8,399 nt of DNA, from contig CAMZET010000057.1 of assembly GCA_947305825.1 (NCBI GenBank), positions 1 through 8,399 of the forward strand, given 5' to 3'. A program made the translations under genes and the position numbers. This DNA is from an uncultured Verrucomicrobiota bacterium (lineage in GTDB: Bacteria > Verrucomicrobiota > Kiritimatiellia > RFP12 > UBA1067). Below the pieces are notes generated by a model. That model was not told the DNA's origin. It did not search any database and saw only the letters and a program-made list of their open reading frames with translations. Of this stretch, positions 1 to 7,386 are shown in pieces. The first letter of the stretch is position 1. Each line of letters begins with the position of its first letter.

Positions 1-339
1 CGCCAGATAGCCGCGCTGCAAAACGGCGCGGAACGCTTCAGGCGAGTCGGCAAAGTCGGCAGCGTAGACTTTCGGGACGTTCGGAAGACGCCGCAGAAGC
101 CACAGCCCCCACGCGACAACAGCGAGGACGAGCGCGAGCGCCGCCCACGCGAACGCCGTGGCGAATGCGCCCGCGACCCCTTCCAGGCGCTGCGCGGAGG
201 CGAAGAGCGACAGCAGCTGCGAGCCGGTCCACAGAACCGCCGCGACGGCGACCGCCGCCGCCGCGAAACCGAGAAGGCTGTCTGCCCGCAGCACGCGCTC
301 GCTTTCGCCCGCGCCGGATTTGCGTTTGGATTTGCACAT
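1..339 (-). CDS. Two-helix membrane protein, N-terminal part (runs off window)
   Basis: An open frame runs without a stop from an ATG at 339-337 to the window edge, giving 113 residues of a longer protein. After a basic N-terminus (MCKSKRKSG) come two strongly hydrophobic segments, about residues 21-46 and 55-83. They are separated by a short polar turn and followed by an Arg pair, so two membrane helices are likely. The soluble part after them (from about residue 85, LPNVPKVYAADF) has a mixed composition. A Shine-Dalgarno-like AGGGAG lies 9 bases before the ATG, and the gene begins 20 bp after the metalloprotease stop, so it is probably the last visible member of the same operon. I do not recognise the family. 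The other minus-strand frame in this stretch reads as an Arg-rich low-complexity product and is a shadow. The existence of the gene is well supported; its function is unknown. Confidence 0.8.
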   Translation of the reverse strand, partial: MCKSKRKSGAGESERVLRADSLLGFAAAAVAVAAVLWTGSQLLSLFASAQRLEGVAGAFATAFAWAALALVLAVVAWGLWLLRRLPNVPKVYAADFADSPEAFRAVLQRGYLA

Positions 340-359
340 GGTCGCGCTCTCCCTTTCGC

Positions 360-3300
360 CTACTTCGCTCTCGGCGGCTCCAAGAGCGCCGGGCAGTTCG
401 CGAACGCGCTGAGCCCTATCGACTTCACGCCGCCGGGAGAGGCGACCTTCACGTCTTCGAGTCGCAAACAGTAATTGCACATTTCGCGCGGAATCTCCGT
501 CACACCCGCGCCGAGCTCAAGATGCTTCAGCCACTTGCAATGCTTGAACGCCTTTTCGCCGATGCTCTTCACCGAGTCCGGCACCGTGAACGTGTCGCTG
601 ACGCCGTAGCGAATGCCCGTGTTCCCCAAAGCGGTGCAGCGGAAGAACGAATACGCGCCAATCGCGTCGAACGTGGAGGGCAGCACGACCTCGGCGAGGG
701 TTTCGTCGTTCGCGAACACGCTCGCGCCAGTCGAACGGACGCCCTCGGACAGCGTGACCTTCCAAAGTTTCGGGCACTTCTGGAAGCAGTAGTCGTCCAC
801 CTTCGCGACTGAACCGGGAACGGTGACTTCGGTTAGGGCTGTATTGAAAAACGCCGCCTTGCCGAGAGTGCGCAGCGATTCCGGGAGGTACGCATAATAC
901 ATCGCCTCGCAGTTCTTGAACGCCTTTTCGCCCACCGCCGTCACGTTTGTCGGAAGGTAGACATACCACAGCGACTCGCACGAGAAGAACGCGAACGACT
1001 TGATTTGCTTCACGGATGTCGGAATCCATATGGATTGGAGCGACTTGCAGCCAGAAAACGCCGCCGTCCCGATGGAAGTCAACCCATCCGGCAGCGAAAC
1101 GTTATTCAATGCGCTGCAGCCCTCGAACGTGGAACTCCAGAGATAGTCGATGTTGCGCGGCACTTCTATCTTTTCCAGGCTCGTGCAATTCTGGAAAGAC
1201 GCTTGGCCGAGATACTTCAATCCGAACGGGAGCGGCGCGCGCTTGAGGGACGTGCAGTTCTTGAACGCCTTAACGCCGATGTTCGTCACGCTTTCAGGGA
1301 ACGTGACGGAAGTGAGCTTGTCGCAGCCGAAGAAAGCGTAGTCCTTGATTGCGACGACGGGCTTGCCGCCGAGCGTCGCCGGGATGAAGAGTTCGCCGTC
1401 GGCGGGCTCGCAGCCCTTGACCACCGCGACGCCGCCGCTGATTTCGTATTTCCACGCGCGGTTCTGCGGCTCGCGCGAGACGATGGCCTCGGCCAGAACC
1501 GCAGCCACGCGCGCCTCGACGCCGCCGTCGTCCCTCGCGATTACGCCGTCGCGCCAATTCGCGTTGAAGCGTGCCGCATCGAACACCGCATAGGTGGGAT
1601 ATGCGCCCCAGCGCAACTCGCTTTCCGTCTCCACGTCGCCGTTGCAATAGTAGCAGACGAATCTGTCGGTGAAAGACTCACCGAGCGAAAGCACATAATT
1701 CTTGACGACGGAAGTGTAGCCGCACCAATCGGCGCCCATGAGAACGAAGAGGAGTTTTCCTTCTTTGAGCGCGGCGGCTTTCGCCGCATCGGCGGACGTG
1801 TACGATATTGCGGCGAACTGCGGCGTCCAGTGCGCGTAGAGCGTAGTCGGGCCTGTGACGACGAATTCCTCGCCGGCTTTTTCGCCGCCCGTCGCGGCAG
1901 TGTACCAGCCGTCGAACAGCCAGCCGCTGCGCTCGGGCTCGGGCAAGTAGCCGACCGGCACGCCGACGACGGCGGATGCGGGCGCGTCCTCCAGAGTGCC
2001 GCCTCGCGTGTCGAGCGTCAGCGACACGCTCACGTCGCGCTCCCAGACCGCGTAGAGCGATATCATCTCGTTCCTGTCCGAAAGGTTGCGGACGCTTTCG
2101 CCGGCGGCGTAGGCGACCTTGCCGTCGGGCGTCTTCGCCCAGCCGACGCAGTGCCAGCCAGGACGCTCGAACGTGCATTCAGGCAGTTCATAGGATTTGT
2201 CATAGCTGAAATATCTGTTGGACATTTCGCCCGTGCCGCCGTTGGAATAGAAATGAATGACGTAAGAAATCGGCGACCATTGCGCGTAGAGCGTCGTATT
2301 TGCAGCAGACGCGGCTGTCTCCACCGTGAACCTGCGCCCGCCCTCCGTTGAATTGTACCAGCCGCTGAACCAATAGCCCTTGCGCTCCGGATATGGCAAC
2401 GAACGCAACGGCAATCCGGCGGCGCAAGATACAGACGGCGCCTGGCCGCTGCCGCCGTTCATGTCGAAACTCACCGTCGAGAAATTCTGCGCGTCCGGCG
2501 AATAGTTGAGCGTCTTGTCCGGCCCGTGCGACCAGCTGTAGTAGCGTTCGCGCGCCGGACGCGACATCAGACGTATACTGCACGTGCCGTCCGACGCCGA
2601 AAATCCGTCCGGCACCGTCACTGTGCAAGTGCCCTCGACACGCGGCGGGTACTGTTCGTCGCCGTACAAGTAATAGCCGAACATGACGTCGCTCAAATCG
2701 GTCGTTTCATCCTCTTCGACGCCGTGGCGTATCCACTTGACTTTCTTTGGTGTGATTGTCACGGGCGAGGTAGGGCTGAGCGTGTTTCTGTCTATCGAGC
2801 ATTCCGTCACGTAGACGCTACCGGGACCGTAAACGACCGTATCGAACGAGTTGCTGTACGCGCCGTATACGGCGGACACCGTCGCCGTCGCCACGTTCTG
2901 CACGCTCCATTCGTACTGGTGGAAGCCAAGTTCGCCGGTCTCGGACATCTTAGCGCACCAGACGCCGGAGACCGTCCATTTGGGCACGACGGCGACGCTG
3001 GCGCCGTCCTTCGTCCTGACAGTCGCTGAATAATTCCCGCCCGGCACGTCGTACAAATCGACGAGTTTCGGACCCGTTATGACCAGACCTTCTATCGCGT
3101 CGTCGTGGATGCCGCTGCAGTATTCGACCTGCTCGCTCTCTTCGCTGAGCTTGTGGAACTCGTAGACTTCGTTTTCCCAGTCTATCCATTCTACGGCGGC
3201 GGCTGCGGCAACGGAATAGTAGAACTTGCGCCCGCGCTCGTACTTCCAATCGGTGTAGAACGCCATGTCCTCGCTCGCGCCGATGACGGCGATGCGCTCG

Positions 3301-5345
3301 CGGACGGCATCCGGCGCCGTCGCCCGATAGATGATGTATGCGCCGGCGCCGCCTATGGGATTCCATTCGATGGTAGCCGAACTGGTCGTGCCCGTGATTG
3401 ACGTTATCTGCGGCGTCTCGAGACGGCGATAGCCGATGCTGGTGTCGCTAACAGGTCCTTCCGCGCCGCCGACGACTGCCGAGACGGCGTAATAGTAGTC
3501 GTGCCCGGGAACGGTATTCGCGTCGCTGTATGCCGTCGCCTTCACGCCTGTCGCGTATTTCGCCGGATATTCGTCCCAGTAGTCGTCGGCGTCGAGCCTG
3601 TAGACGTTGTAGGAAGACGCGCCGGCGACGGCCGGCCACGTGACCTCGACGCCATCGGCGGATTCGCCTTCCGACGCGATTACCGGGAACGGCGTCTTGG
3701 CGACGGAATCGAGCAATGCCGTGAGGTCGGAGACGCTCTGCGGCCCGCTGGCGCGAACGATGTAGTTGTCTTCGTATTCGGGGTCTATTATCGCCACGTC
3801 CGGCCAGTAGCCAGAAGCGTCTTTGAAGCGGTAGAAATATCTGCCAGATTCCTTGCTGTATTTGTCGTTGTTGGAATACCATAGCACGTAGTCTGCGGCG
3901 AGACGCGGTTTGATAGCCGGATTTTCGCAGGAATTGTCTCTGGTGCCGAGCGTGAAGCCGCAATCGTCGCGTCCGCGAATGAGGAAAATCCTCTTGCCCT
4001 GCGCTCTCGCGGCGGCGAAAGCCTCGTCGCGCGTCGTGAGCCAGGTGGACGGCACGTATTCGCCGCCGCCGATGCCGCCGTGGCCGCCCTCAGCGCGGAA
4101 CTCCGATACCGCCGCATACGTCTGCGCCAGCGTCCGCGTGTTGTCGTGCTTCGCGTCGCCTACCGCCACGCCTTCGTACTTGTAGGACGGCGAAGAATAG
4201 TACGGCGTTTCGCGGTAGTATGTCGTGGAGCGGCCGTCGGAATCGTACGCCATGATTGTGTGGTACGGCGTTTCACCCGCGGTGAAATAGTAGCCGCTCG
4301 AATAATCGTAGAGCTGCGGGCCGGGGTCTGCCGCCTGTATGTCGGAATGCCCGGCTCCCATGTTGTGCCCGACTTCGTGCGACATCACGTGCGATGAAGC
4401 GACTGCCCGTATCGCGCACACGTTGTACGCCCACTCCGAAAAGCCGGCGATGTCCTCGTCGCTCAGCGAATAGCCCACGCCCGTCGTGCTCGAATCGGAG
4501 TCGATGAGCAGCGTGACGATGTCCGCGCCAACCGCGTCGCGGCGGGACTTGACGGCGGCATAGGCTCCCGCGCCGGCATGCAAGTTCGGCAGCGCGGCGT
4601 TCACGCTGTTGCCGGCGTTCGTCTTCACCTTCATCACGTCGACGAGGCGGAAGGCGAATTTGTCTCCAAGGCCAGTGTTCGCCAGCGCGCTGTTCATCTT
4701 CTGCACCGCCAGCGTCGCGAAATTCGTCATGCCGCCGTTGTCCTCGACCCATTCGGCGGCCGCGTAGTCGTAGGCGACGAGAATGTCTATGTTCGCCTTG
4801 CCGGAAATGGCGCGGGCGATGCGCGGCGAACCCGGACTAATCGCACCCTCCGGCGCCGGTTCGGGCTCGAGCGCGCCGCAGCCGTGCGCGACAGCACGCG
4901 AATCGCTCTCGCGCACCGTCACGCCGCCAGCGCCGGAATACACGTTCCACACCTTGCCGGACGCCGTATCGGTCACCGTCGCCGATACTCCGTCCGAAGT
5001 GCGCATCACGACAGCGCTGCCGAATCCGGGCGCATCGACAGCTTCCGACAGATACACTTCGCCGCCGAGCGGTGAAGACATCTTCTCTTTCAGGCGCAAG
5101 CGCACTTCCACGTCGTCGAACAGCGAAAACGCCAACTCGTCGCCAACTTCAAGCGGCTCGCTCGCCGCCGCCCCAGCCGCAAAATGCAGCGTCCGAAGCT
5201 CCGTCGCGTCGCCTTTCTTCCCGCCGACGGCATTCTCGCTCGCCGTCACCGCCGGCGTTCGCAAATCGAACGCCACAGTCTTCGCCAACGCTCCCGTCGC
5301 GCATGCCACGGACATGACCGCTGCCAATATTGCCGTCGCTCTCAT
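360..5345 (-). CDS. Giant secreted metzincin-type metalloprotease with thioredoxin-like, FN3, InlB-B and LRR modules
   Basis: The product has 1661 residues. Residues 1-21 form a signal peptide (cleavage likely after ALA at 19-21). Residues 22-182 look like a prodomain. The protease domain is about 183-420: HEVGHNMGAGHSD at 323-335 matches the metzincin zinc site HExxHxxGxxH, with ligands H323, H327 and H333 and catalytic base E324, and IMAY with M365 is a plausible Met-turn. Next come a thioredoxin-like module (about 432-550), two FN3-like domains (about 552-642 and 643-720), an unassigned beta-rich region (about 745-950), three Listeria-Bacteroides repeats (955-1173, ending AQW, AVW, AHW), a second thioredoxin-like module (about 1175-1290) and about 14 BspA-type LRRs (1316-1654). 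The likely role is proteolysis outside the cytoplasm with carbohydrate- or protein-binding modules; no substrate can be named. No LPxTG, PEP-CTERM or other C-terminal anchor is visible. The ATG overlaps the upstream stop as ATGA, with GAAAGGG 9 bases upstream. Family-level assignment is reprolysin-like (M12B-type) by motif only. Confidence 0.93.
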   Translation of the reverse strand: MRATAILAAVMSVACATGALAKTVAFDLRTPAVTASENAVGGKKGDATELRTLHFAAGAAASEPLEVGDELAFSLFDDVEVRLRLKEKMSSPLGGEVYLSEAVDAPGFGSAVVMRTSDGVSATVTDTASGKVWNVYSGAGGVTVRESDSRAVAHGCGALEPEPAPEGAISPGSPRIARAISGKANIDILVAYDYAAAEWVEDNGGMTNFATLAVQKMNSALANTGLGDKFAFRLVDVMKVKTNAGNSVNAALPNLHAGAGAYAAVKSRRDAVGADIVTLLIDSDSSTTGVGYSLSDEDIAGFSEWAYNVCAIRAVASSHVMSHEVGHNMGAGHSDIQAADPGPQLYDYSSGYYFTAGETPYHTIMAYDSDGRSTTYYRETPYYSSPSYKYEGVAVGDAKHDNTRTLAQTYAAVSEFRAEGGHGGIGGGEYVPSTWLTTRDEAFAAARAQGKRIFLIRGRDDCGFTLGTRDNSCENPAIKPRLAADYVLWYSNNDKYSKESGRYFYRFKDASGYWPDVAIIDPEYEDNYIVRASGPQSVSDLTALLDSVAKTPFPVIASEGESADGVEVTWPAVAGASSYNVYRLDADDYWDEYPAKYATGVKATAYSDANTVPGHDYYYAVSAVVGGAEGPVSDTSIGYRRLETPQITSITGTTSSATIEWNPIGGAGAYIIYRATAPDAVRERIAVIGASEDMAFYTDWKYERGRKFYYSVAAAAAVEWIDWENEVYEFHKLSEESEQVEYCSGIHDDAIEGLVITGPKLVDLYDVPGGNYSATVRTKDGASVAVVPKWTVSGVWCAKMSETGELGFHQYEWSVQNVATATVSAVYGAYSNSFDTVVYGPGSVYVTECSIDRNTLSPTSPVTITPKKVKWIRHGVEEDETTDLSDVMFGYYLYGDEQYPPRVEGTCTVTVPDGFSASDGTCSIRLMSRPARERYYSWSHGPDKTLNYSPDAQNFSTVSFDMNGGSGQAPSVSCAAGLPLRSLPYPERKGYWFSGWYNSTEGGRRFTVETAASAANTTLYAQWSPISYVIHFYSNGGTGEMSNRYFSYDKSYELPECTFERPGWHCVGWAKTPDGKVAYAAGESVRNLSDRNEMISLYAVWERDVSVSLTLDTRGGTLEDAPASAVVGVPVGYLPEPERSGWLFDGWYTAATGGEKAGEEFVVTGPTTLYAHWTPQFAAISYTSADAAKAAALKEGKLLFVLMGADWCGYTSVVKNYVLSLGESFTDRFVCYYCNGDVETESELRWGAYPTYAVFDAARFNANWRDGVIARDDGGVEARVAAVLAEAIVSREPQNRAWKYEISGGVAVVKGCEPADGELFIPATLGGKPVVAIKDYAFFGCDKLTSVTFPESVTNIGVKAFKNCTSLKRAPLPFGLKYLGQASFQNCTSLEKIEVPRNIDYLWSSTFEGCSALNNVSLPDGLTSIGTAAFSGCKSLQSIWIPTSVKQIKSFAFFSCESLWYVYLPTNVTAVGEKAFKNCEAMYYAYLPESLRTLGKAAFFNTALTEVTVPGSVAKVDDYCFQKCPKLWKVTLSEGVRSTGASVFANDETLAEVVLPSTFDAIGAYSFFRCTALGNTGIRYGVSDTFTVPDSVKSIGEKAFKHCKWLKHLELGAGVTEIPREMCNYCLRLEDVKVASPGGVKSIGLSAFANCPALLEPPRAK
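384..1400 (-). repeat. About 14 BspA-type leucine-rich repeats (LRR_5), 69-bp period
   Basis: Residues 1316-1654 of the metalloprotease form an array of about 14 units. Most are exactly 23 residues (69 bp), with the pattern: L/V, x, x, V/I, x, L/I, P, then V/L, I/L, G, then AF, x, N/G, C, x, x, L. Examples are TSVTFPESVTNIG and NNVSLPDGLTSIG. Unit 8 is one residue short, and unit 11 carries an insertion (GNTGIRYGV). Such arrays usually mediate adhesion or protein contacts in BspA-like surface proteins. Some units share 18-base identical stretches at DNA level (for example 543-560 with 915-932, and 909-926 with 1254-1271). Confidence 0.9.
1476..1823 (-). other. Second thioredoxin-like module within the metalloprotease
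   Basis: Residues about 1175-1290 read as a thioredoxin fold: an N-terminal helix (SADAAKAAALKEGK), the strand LLFVLMGADW, the active-site position CGYT with C1208, a helix, and then a second strand with a cis-Pro-like YPTY at 1249-1252. The resolving Cys of a CxxC motif is Thr here. The module sits between the InlB-B repeats and the LRR array. The fold is assigned from pattern, not from a profile search. Confidence 0.7.
1827..2483 (-). repeat. Three Listeria-Bacteroides (InlB B-type, Flg_new) repeats
   Basis: Residues 955-1023, 1024-1101 and 1102-1173 of the metalloprotease are three diverged copies of about 70-78 residues. Each has the family pattern: a VxFDxNGG-like start (VSFDMNGGSG, IHFYSNGGTG, LTLDTRGGTL), a central LP-x(n)-PGWxFxGWY-type segment and an ending of YAxW. 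In other bacteria these small beta-grasp-like repeats occur as stalks or linkers in secreted and surface proteins, which fits their place between the binding modules here. Confidence 0.9.
3696..4052 (-). other. First thioredoxin-like module within the metalloprotease
   Basis: Residues about 432-550 follow the protease domain after a Gly-rich linker (GGHGGIGGGEY). The order STWLTTRDEAFAAARAQGKR, then the strand IFLIRG, then DDCGFT with C462, matches the thioredoxin layout: helix, strand, active-site loop. A WPDVAIID strand follows with a cis-Pro-like position. The second Cys of CxxC is Thr; another Cys lies 11 residues later (C473). This is weaker than the second module, but the shared CG-aromatic-T motif supports a common origin. 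Confidence 0.6.
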
Positions 5346-6271
5346 TGCCTTTTTCCCTTTCTGGATGTTTCCGTAAAATCCTTTGCTTCAATTTTGCGCA
5401 ATCCGCGTTCGCATGCACCGGAATGCAAAATCTCAATCATCTCGCAGACGAGGCTTCCGGCCGATTCGAGCGAGAGCGCGGAAACCTTGTCCATCGTATC
5501 TTGCTCCGTGTGCCAATAGTCGTTCAAGCCCGGCTCGCTGCCGTATTCGAAATCAATCAAATCTATAGCCGGGAAACCTCGCGCCAGGAACGGCATATGG
5601 TCGTCCTTGACGAGTTCGTGGATGTCGAGGACGGGGCATTCGATGCCGGCCGCCGCAGATGCGAGGTGGGCGACGGCGCGAAGACGGGGCGTCGCGTTGC
5701 GCGGTATCGATATGGTCAAGTCACGGTCGCCGAGCATGTCCACGCAAATGACAGCCTTTACCGCCCTTCTCGACTCCGCCAGCCTGGCGGCCGCCCGCCT
5801 GGAGCCCCAAAGGCCGTCGTCGTCGGTGTAGGCTCGCATAGATTCCTCGCCGTCAAGCCACATCAACGCGACGTTGCCCGGCGGCGGCGAGCGCGTCAGC
5901 ACCCGCGAAAGCGCGATTAGGAGGCCAGTCGTGGATGCGCCGTCGTTTGCTCCGGGGCAGCGCGTACCGGGCTTCGTGTCGAAGTGCGACACCACCACCA
6001 CCCAAGGACCGCCCGGTGAAACCTCCCATTCGGCGGAGACGTTGGTGAATGTCCTTTCTCCGACAGGCGTGGAAGCGCGGAAGCGGTCTAACTGCGGCTT
6101 GGCGCCTGCGGCGCGGACAGCCTCGGCTATGAAATTCGCAGCCCTACGAGAAGCGGTCGTCCCCGGATTGCGCGGAGTGCACTTATCGACCAATTCTCCA
6201 GCCCTATCCCACGCATGGTGCGCATCGGTATTGGAGAACGCAAGCGCCGCAGCCAGCATGAACGCCACCAC
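5342..6271 (-). CDS. Secreted M28-family enzyme, glutaminyl-peptide cyclotransferase (QC) type
   Basis: The product has 309 residues. A short hydrophobic start (residues 1-12) suggests export, although it lacks basic residues. M28 landmarks are all present: SHFDTK (H96, D98), GANDGAS (D110), DGEE (E142, E143), VDMLGD (D178) and YWHT (H254). Features that favour QC over an aminopeptidase are the LWGSR after the DGEE loop, KDDHMPFLARG (D223, D224, H225) and WHT preceded by Trp. By alignment with human QC, zinc ligands would be D110, E143 and H254, catalytic acid/base E142, and D178 and D223 the hydrogen-bond pair. The enzyme would turn N-terminal Gln of exported proteins into pyroglutamate. The start is GTG at 6271-6269, chosen because AAAGGGG sits 7 bases upstream; a GTG at 6268 or an ATG at 6259 is possible. 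It begins 15 bp after parB. Plain M28 aminopeptidase is the alternative. Confidence 0.88.
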   Translation of the reverse strand: MVAFMLAAALAFSNTDAHHAWDRAGELVDKCTPRNPGTTASRRAANFIAEAVRAAGAKPQLDRFRASTPVGERTFTNVSAEWEVSPGGPWVVVVSHFDTKPGTRCPGANDGASTTGLLIALSRVLTRSPPPGNVALMWLDGEESMRAYTDDDGLWGSRRAAARLAESRRAVKAVICVDMLGDRDLTISIPRNATPRLRAVAHLASAAAGIECPVLDIHELVKDDHMPFLARGFPAIDLIDFEYGSEPGLNDYWHTEQDTMDKVSALSLESAGSLVCEMIEILHSGACERGLRKIEAKDFTETSRKGKRQ

Positions 6272-6278
6272 TGCCGCG

Positions 6279-6285
6279 CCCCTTT
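6279..6285 (-). promoter_or_regulatory. Ribosome binding site that decides the GTG start of the QC-like gene
   Basis: The minus strand reads AAAGGGG here, immediately after the parB TAG, with 7 bases to the GTG at 6271. The next in-frame GTG (6268) would have 10 bases of spacing and the ATG at 6259 would have 19, so 6271 is the best fit. Confidence 0.6.
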
Positions 6286-6286
6286 C

Positions 6287-7372
6287 CTATTCGACTTTCA
6301 GCCCCAGCATCCGTATGAGCCGGTCCAAATCGTCGTTGTCATAGAAATCGATTTCCATTACGCCCTTGACGTGGCGTCCGTTGGCGTGGGTCATGCCGCT
6401 CGTCAGGCGCACGGCGCAGCCGAGATGGCGGCGCAAGGCATCCTGGAGATTGCGTATGTAAGAGTTCGTCAAGTCCGGCACGCCGCGAGGCTTTTCTTCG
6501 ACAGGCTCTTTCAGGCGGGCGACCTTGCGTTCCAGAGCCCGCACTGAAAGCGAGTCGTTGACGCAGTCGCGCGCAAAAAGCGTGCGCGTCTTCTCGTCAT
6601 CGATTGACAGCAGCACTTTCGCGTGGCCGACGGAGAGCAGCGACGTCGAGACCAGCCCTTTGACTTCATCGGGCAGTTCCAGCAGACGCAGCGAGTTGGC
6701 CACCGTCGCTCGTCCTTTGCCGACGCGTTCGGCCACCTCCGCCTGCGTCAGGCCGAAACCGTCCTGGAGAGTCTTGTAGCTTTCCGCCTCTTCAATCGGG
6801 TTTAGGTCTTCGCGCTGGAGGTTCTCGGTGGTGGTCATCGCGGCGGCGGTCAAGTCGTCCGCCTCGATGAGGGTCACGGGGATTTTGCGCCAGCCGGCGA
6901 GTAGAGCGGCGCGGAGGCGGCGCTCGCCGGCGATAAGCTCGTATTTGCCGTCCTTGTTGCGGCGCACGGTCGGCGGCTGCACGAGACCGTTGTTGCGCAG
7001 CGAGTCCGCCAGTTCGCGCAGCTCATCCTCCTTGAAGTCGCGTCGCGGCTGGTAAGGGCTGCGGCGAATGTCGAGGATGGGCAGTTCCAGCACGCCCTGC
7101 GTGCGCGTCTCGTCTGGCGCACTGGACGCAGGAGCGGCCTGGGAAGCGGCGGCTGGAGCGGGAACCGGAGCCGGAAGCGGCTGCGCAACGGAAACTGCCG
7201 CCGCCGGAGCGGCAGCGGGAGAACTTTCCACCGGAACCACTGCCGACGCCGACGTAGGCGCCGTGGCAGAAAGGAGCGAGTCGAACCCGCGTCCAAGCCG
7301 CTTCTTCTTGTCTGCGACAGGCCCCTTCCCGGAACCTGTCGCTTTCTTCAGAAATGGACTTTTCCCTGCCAT
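6287..7372 (-). CDS. parB: Chromosome-partitioning protein ParB (CTP-dependent DNA clamp)
   Basis: The product has 361 residues from the ATG at 7372. The N-terminus has the conserved KKKRLGRGFDSLL (about 22-34), the part that in the family contacts ParA. Residues 35-92 are an Ala/Pro/Ser-rich linker. The ParB/Spo0J core follows (about 96-200): LPILDIRRSPYQPR, then GERRLRA at 149-155 and ENLQREDLNPIEEA at 183-196, the boxes that bind CTP in ParB. A helix-turn-helix, GLTQAEVAERVGKGRATVAN (about 207-226), reads parS. The C-terminal dimer domain is about 303-361. In the cell it loads at parS, spreads as a clamp and guides origin segregation with ParA and SMC. The frame stays open upstream to 7474, but that part overlaps the preceding gene; the start at 7372 has AAGGG 8 bases before it and keeps a normal ParB N-terminus. 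No parA is adjacent in the window. Confidence 0.96.
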   Translation of the reverse strand: MAGKSPFLKKATGSGKGPVADKKKRLGRGFDSLLSATAPTSASAVVPVESSPAAAPAAAVSVAQPLPAPVPAPAAASQAAPASSAPDETRTQGVLELPILDIRRSPYQPRRDFKEDELRELADSLRNNGLVQPPTVRRNKDGKYELIAGERRLRAALLAGWRKIPVTLIEADDLTAAAMTTTENLQREDLNPIEEAESYKTLQDGFGLTQAEVAERVGKGRATVANSLRLLELPDEVKGLVSTSLLSVGHAKVLLSIDDEKTRTLFARDCVNDSLSVRALERKVARLKEPVEEKPRGVPDLTNSYIRNLQDALRRHLGCAVRLTSGMTHANGRHVKGVMEIDFYDNDDLDRLIRMLGLKVE

Positions 7373-7386
7373 GCCCGACGCCCTTA

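Noticed and set aside
38..337. A minus-strand frame starting at GTG 337 with an Arg-rich product
   Set aside because: The frame one base over starts with ATG at 339, has a ribosome binding site and encodes two clear membrane helices; the Arg-rich frame is its shadow.
1005..2351. A long plus-strand open frame of 448 codons opposite the metalloprotease
   Set aside because: It is rich in Arg, Ala and His with no recognisable domain, and lies antisense to a gene with clear LRR and InlB-B repeats. Long antisense frames are expected in GC-rich genes.
5342..6271. Naming the M28 protein a generic aminopeptidase
   Set aside because: The LWGSR segment after DGEE, the DDHMPFL motif and the Trp before the last His fit the QC branch better, though activity has not been shown and this stays an alternative.
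6269..6289. A parB-QC fusion by readthrough, since the parB TAG and the QC start lie in the same frame 15 bases apart
   Set aside because: The QC-like gene has its own Shine-Dalgarno site in the gap and an export-type N-terminus, which would not work inside a cytoplasmic ParB fusion. The shared frame is a one-in-three coincidence.
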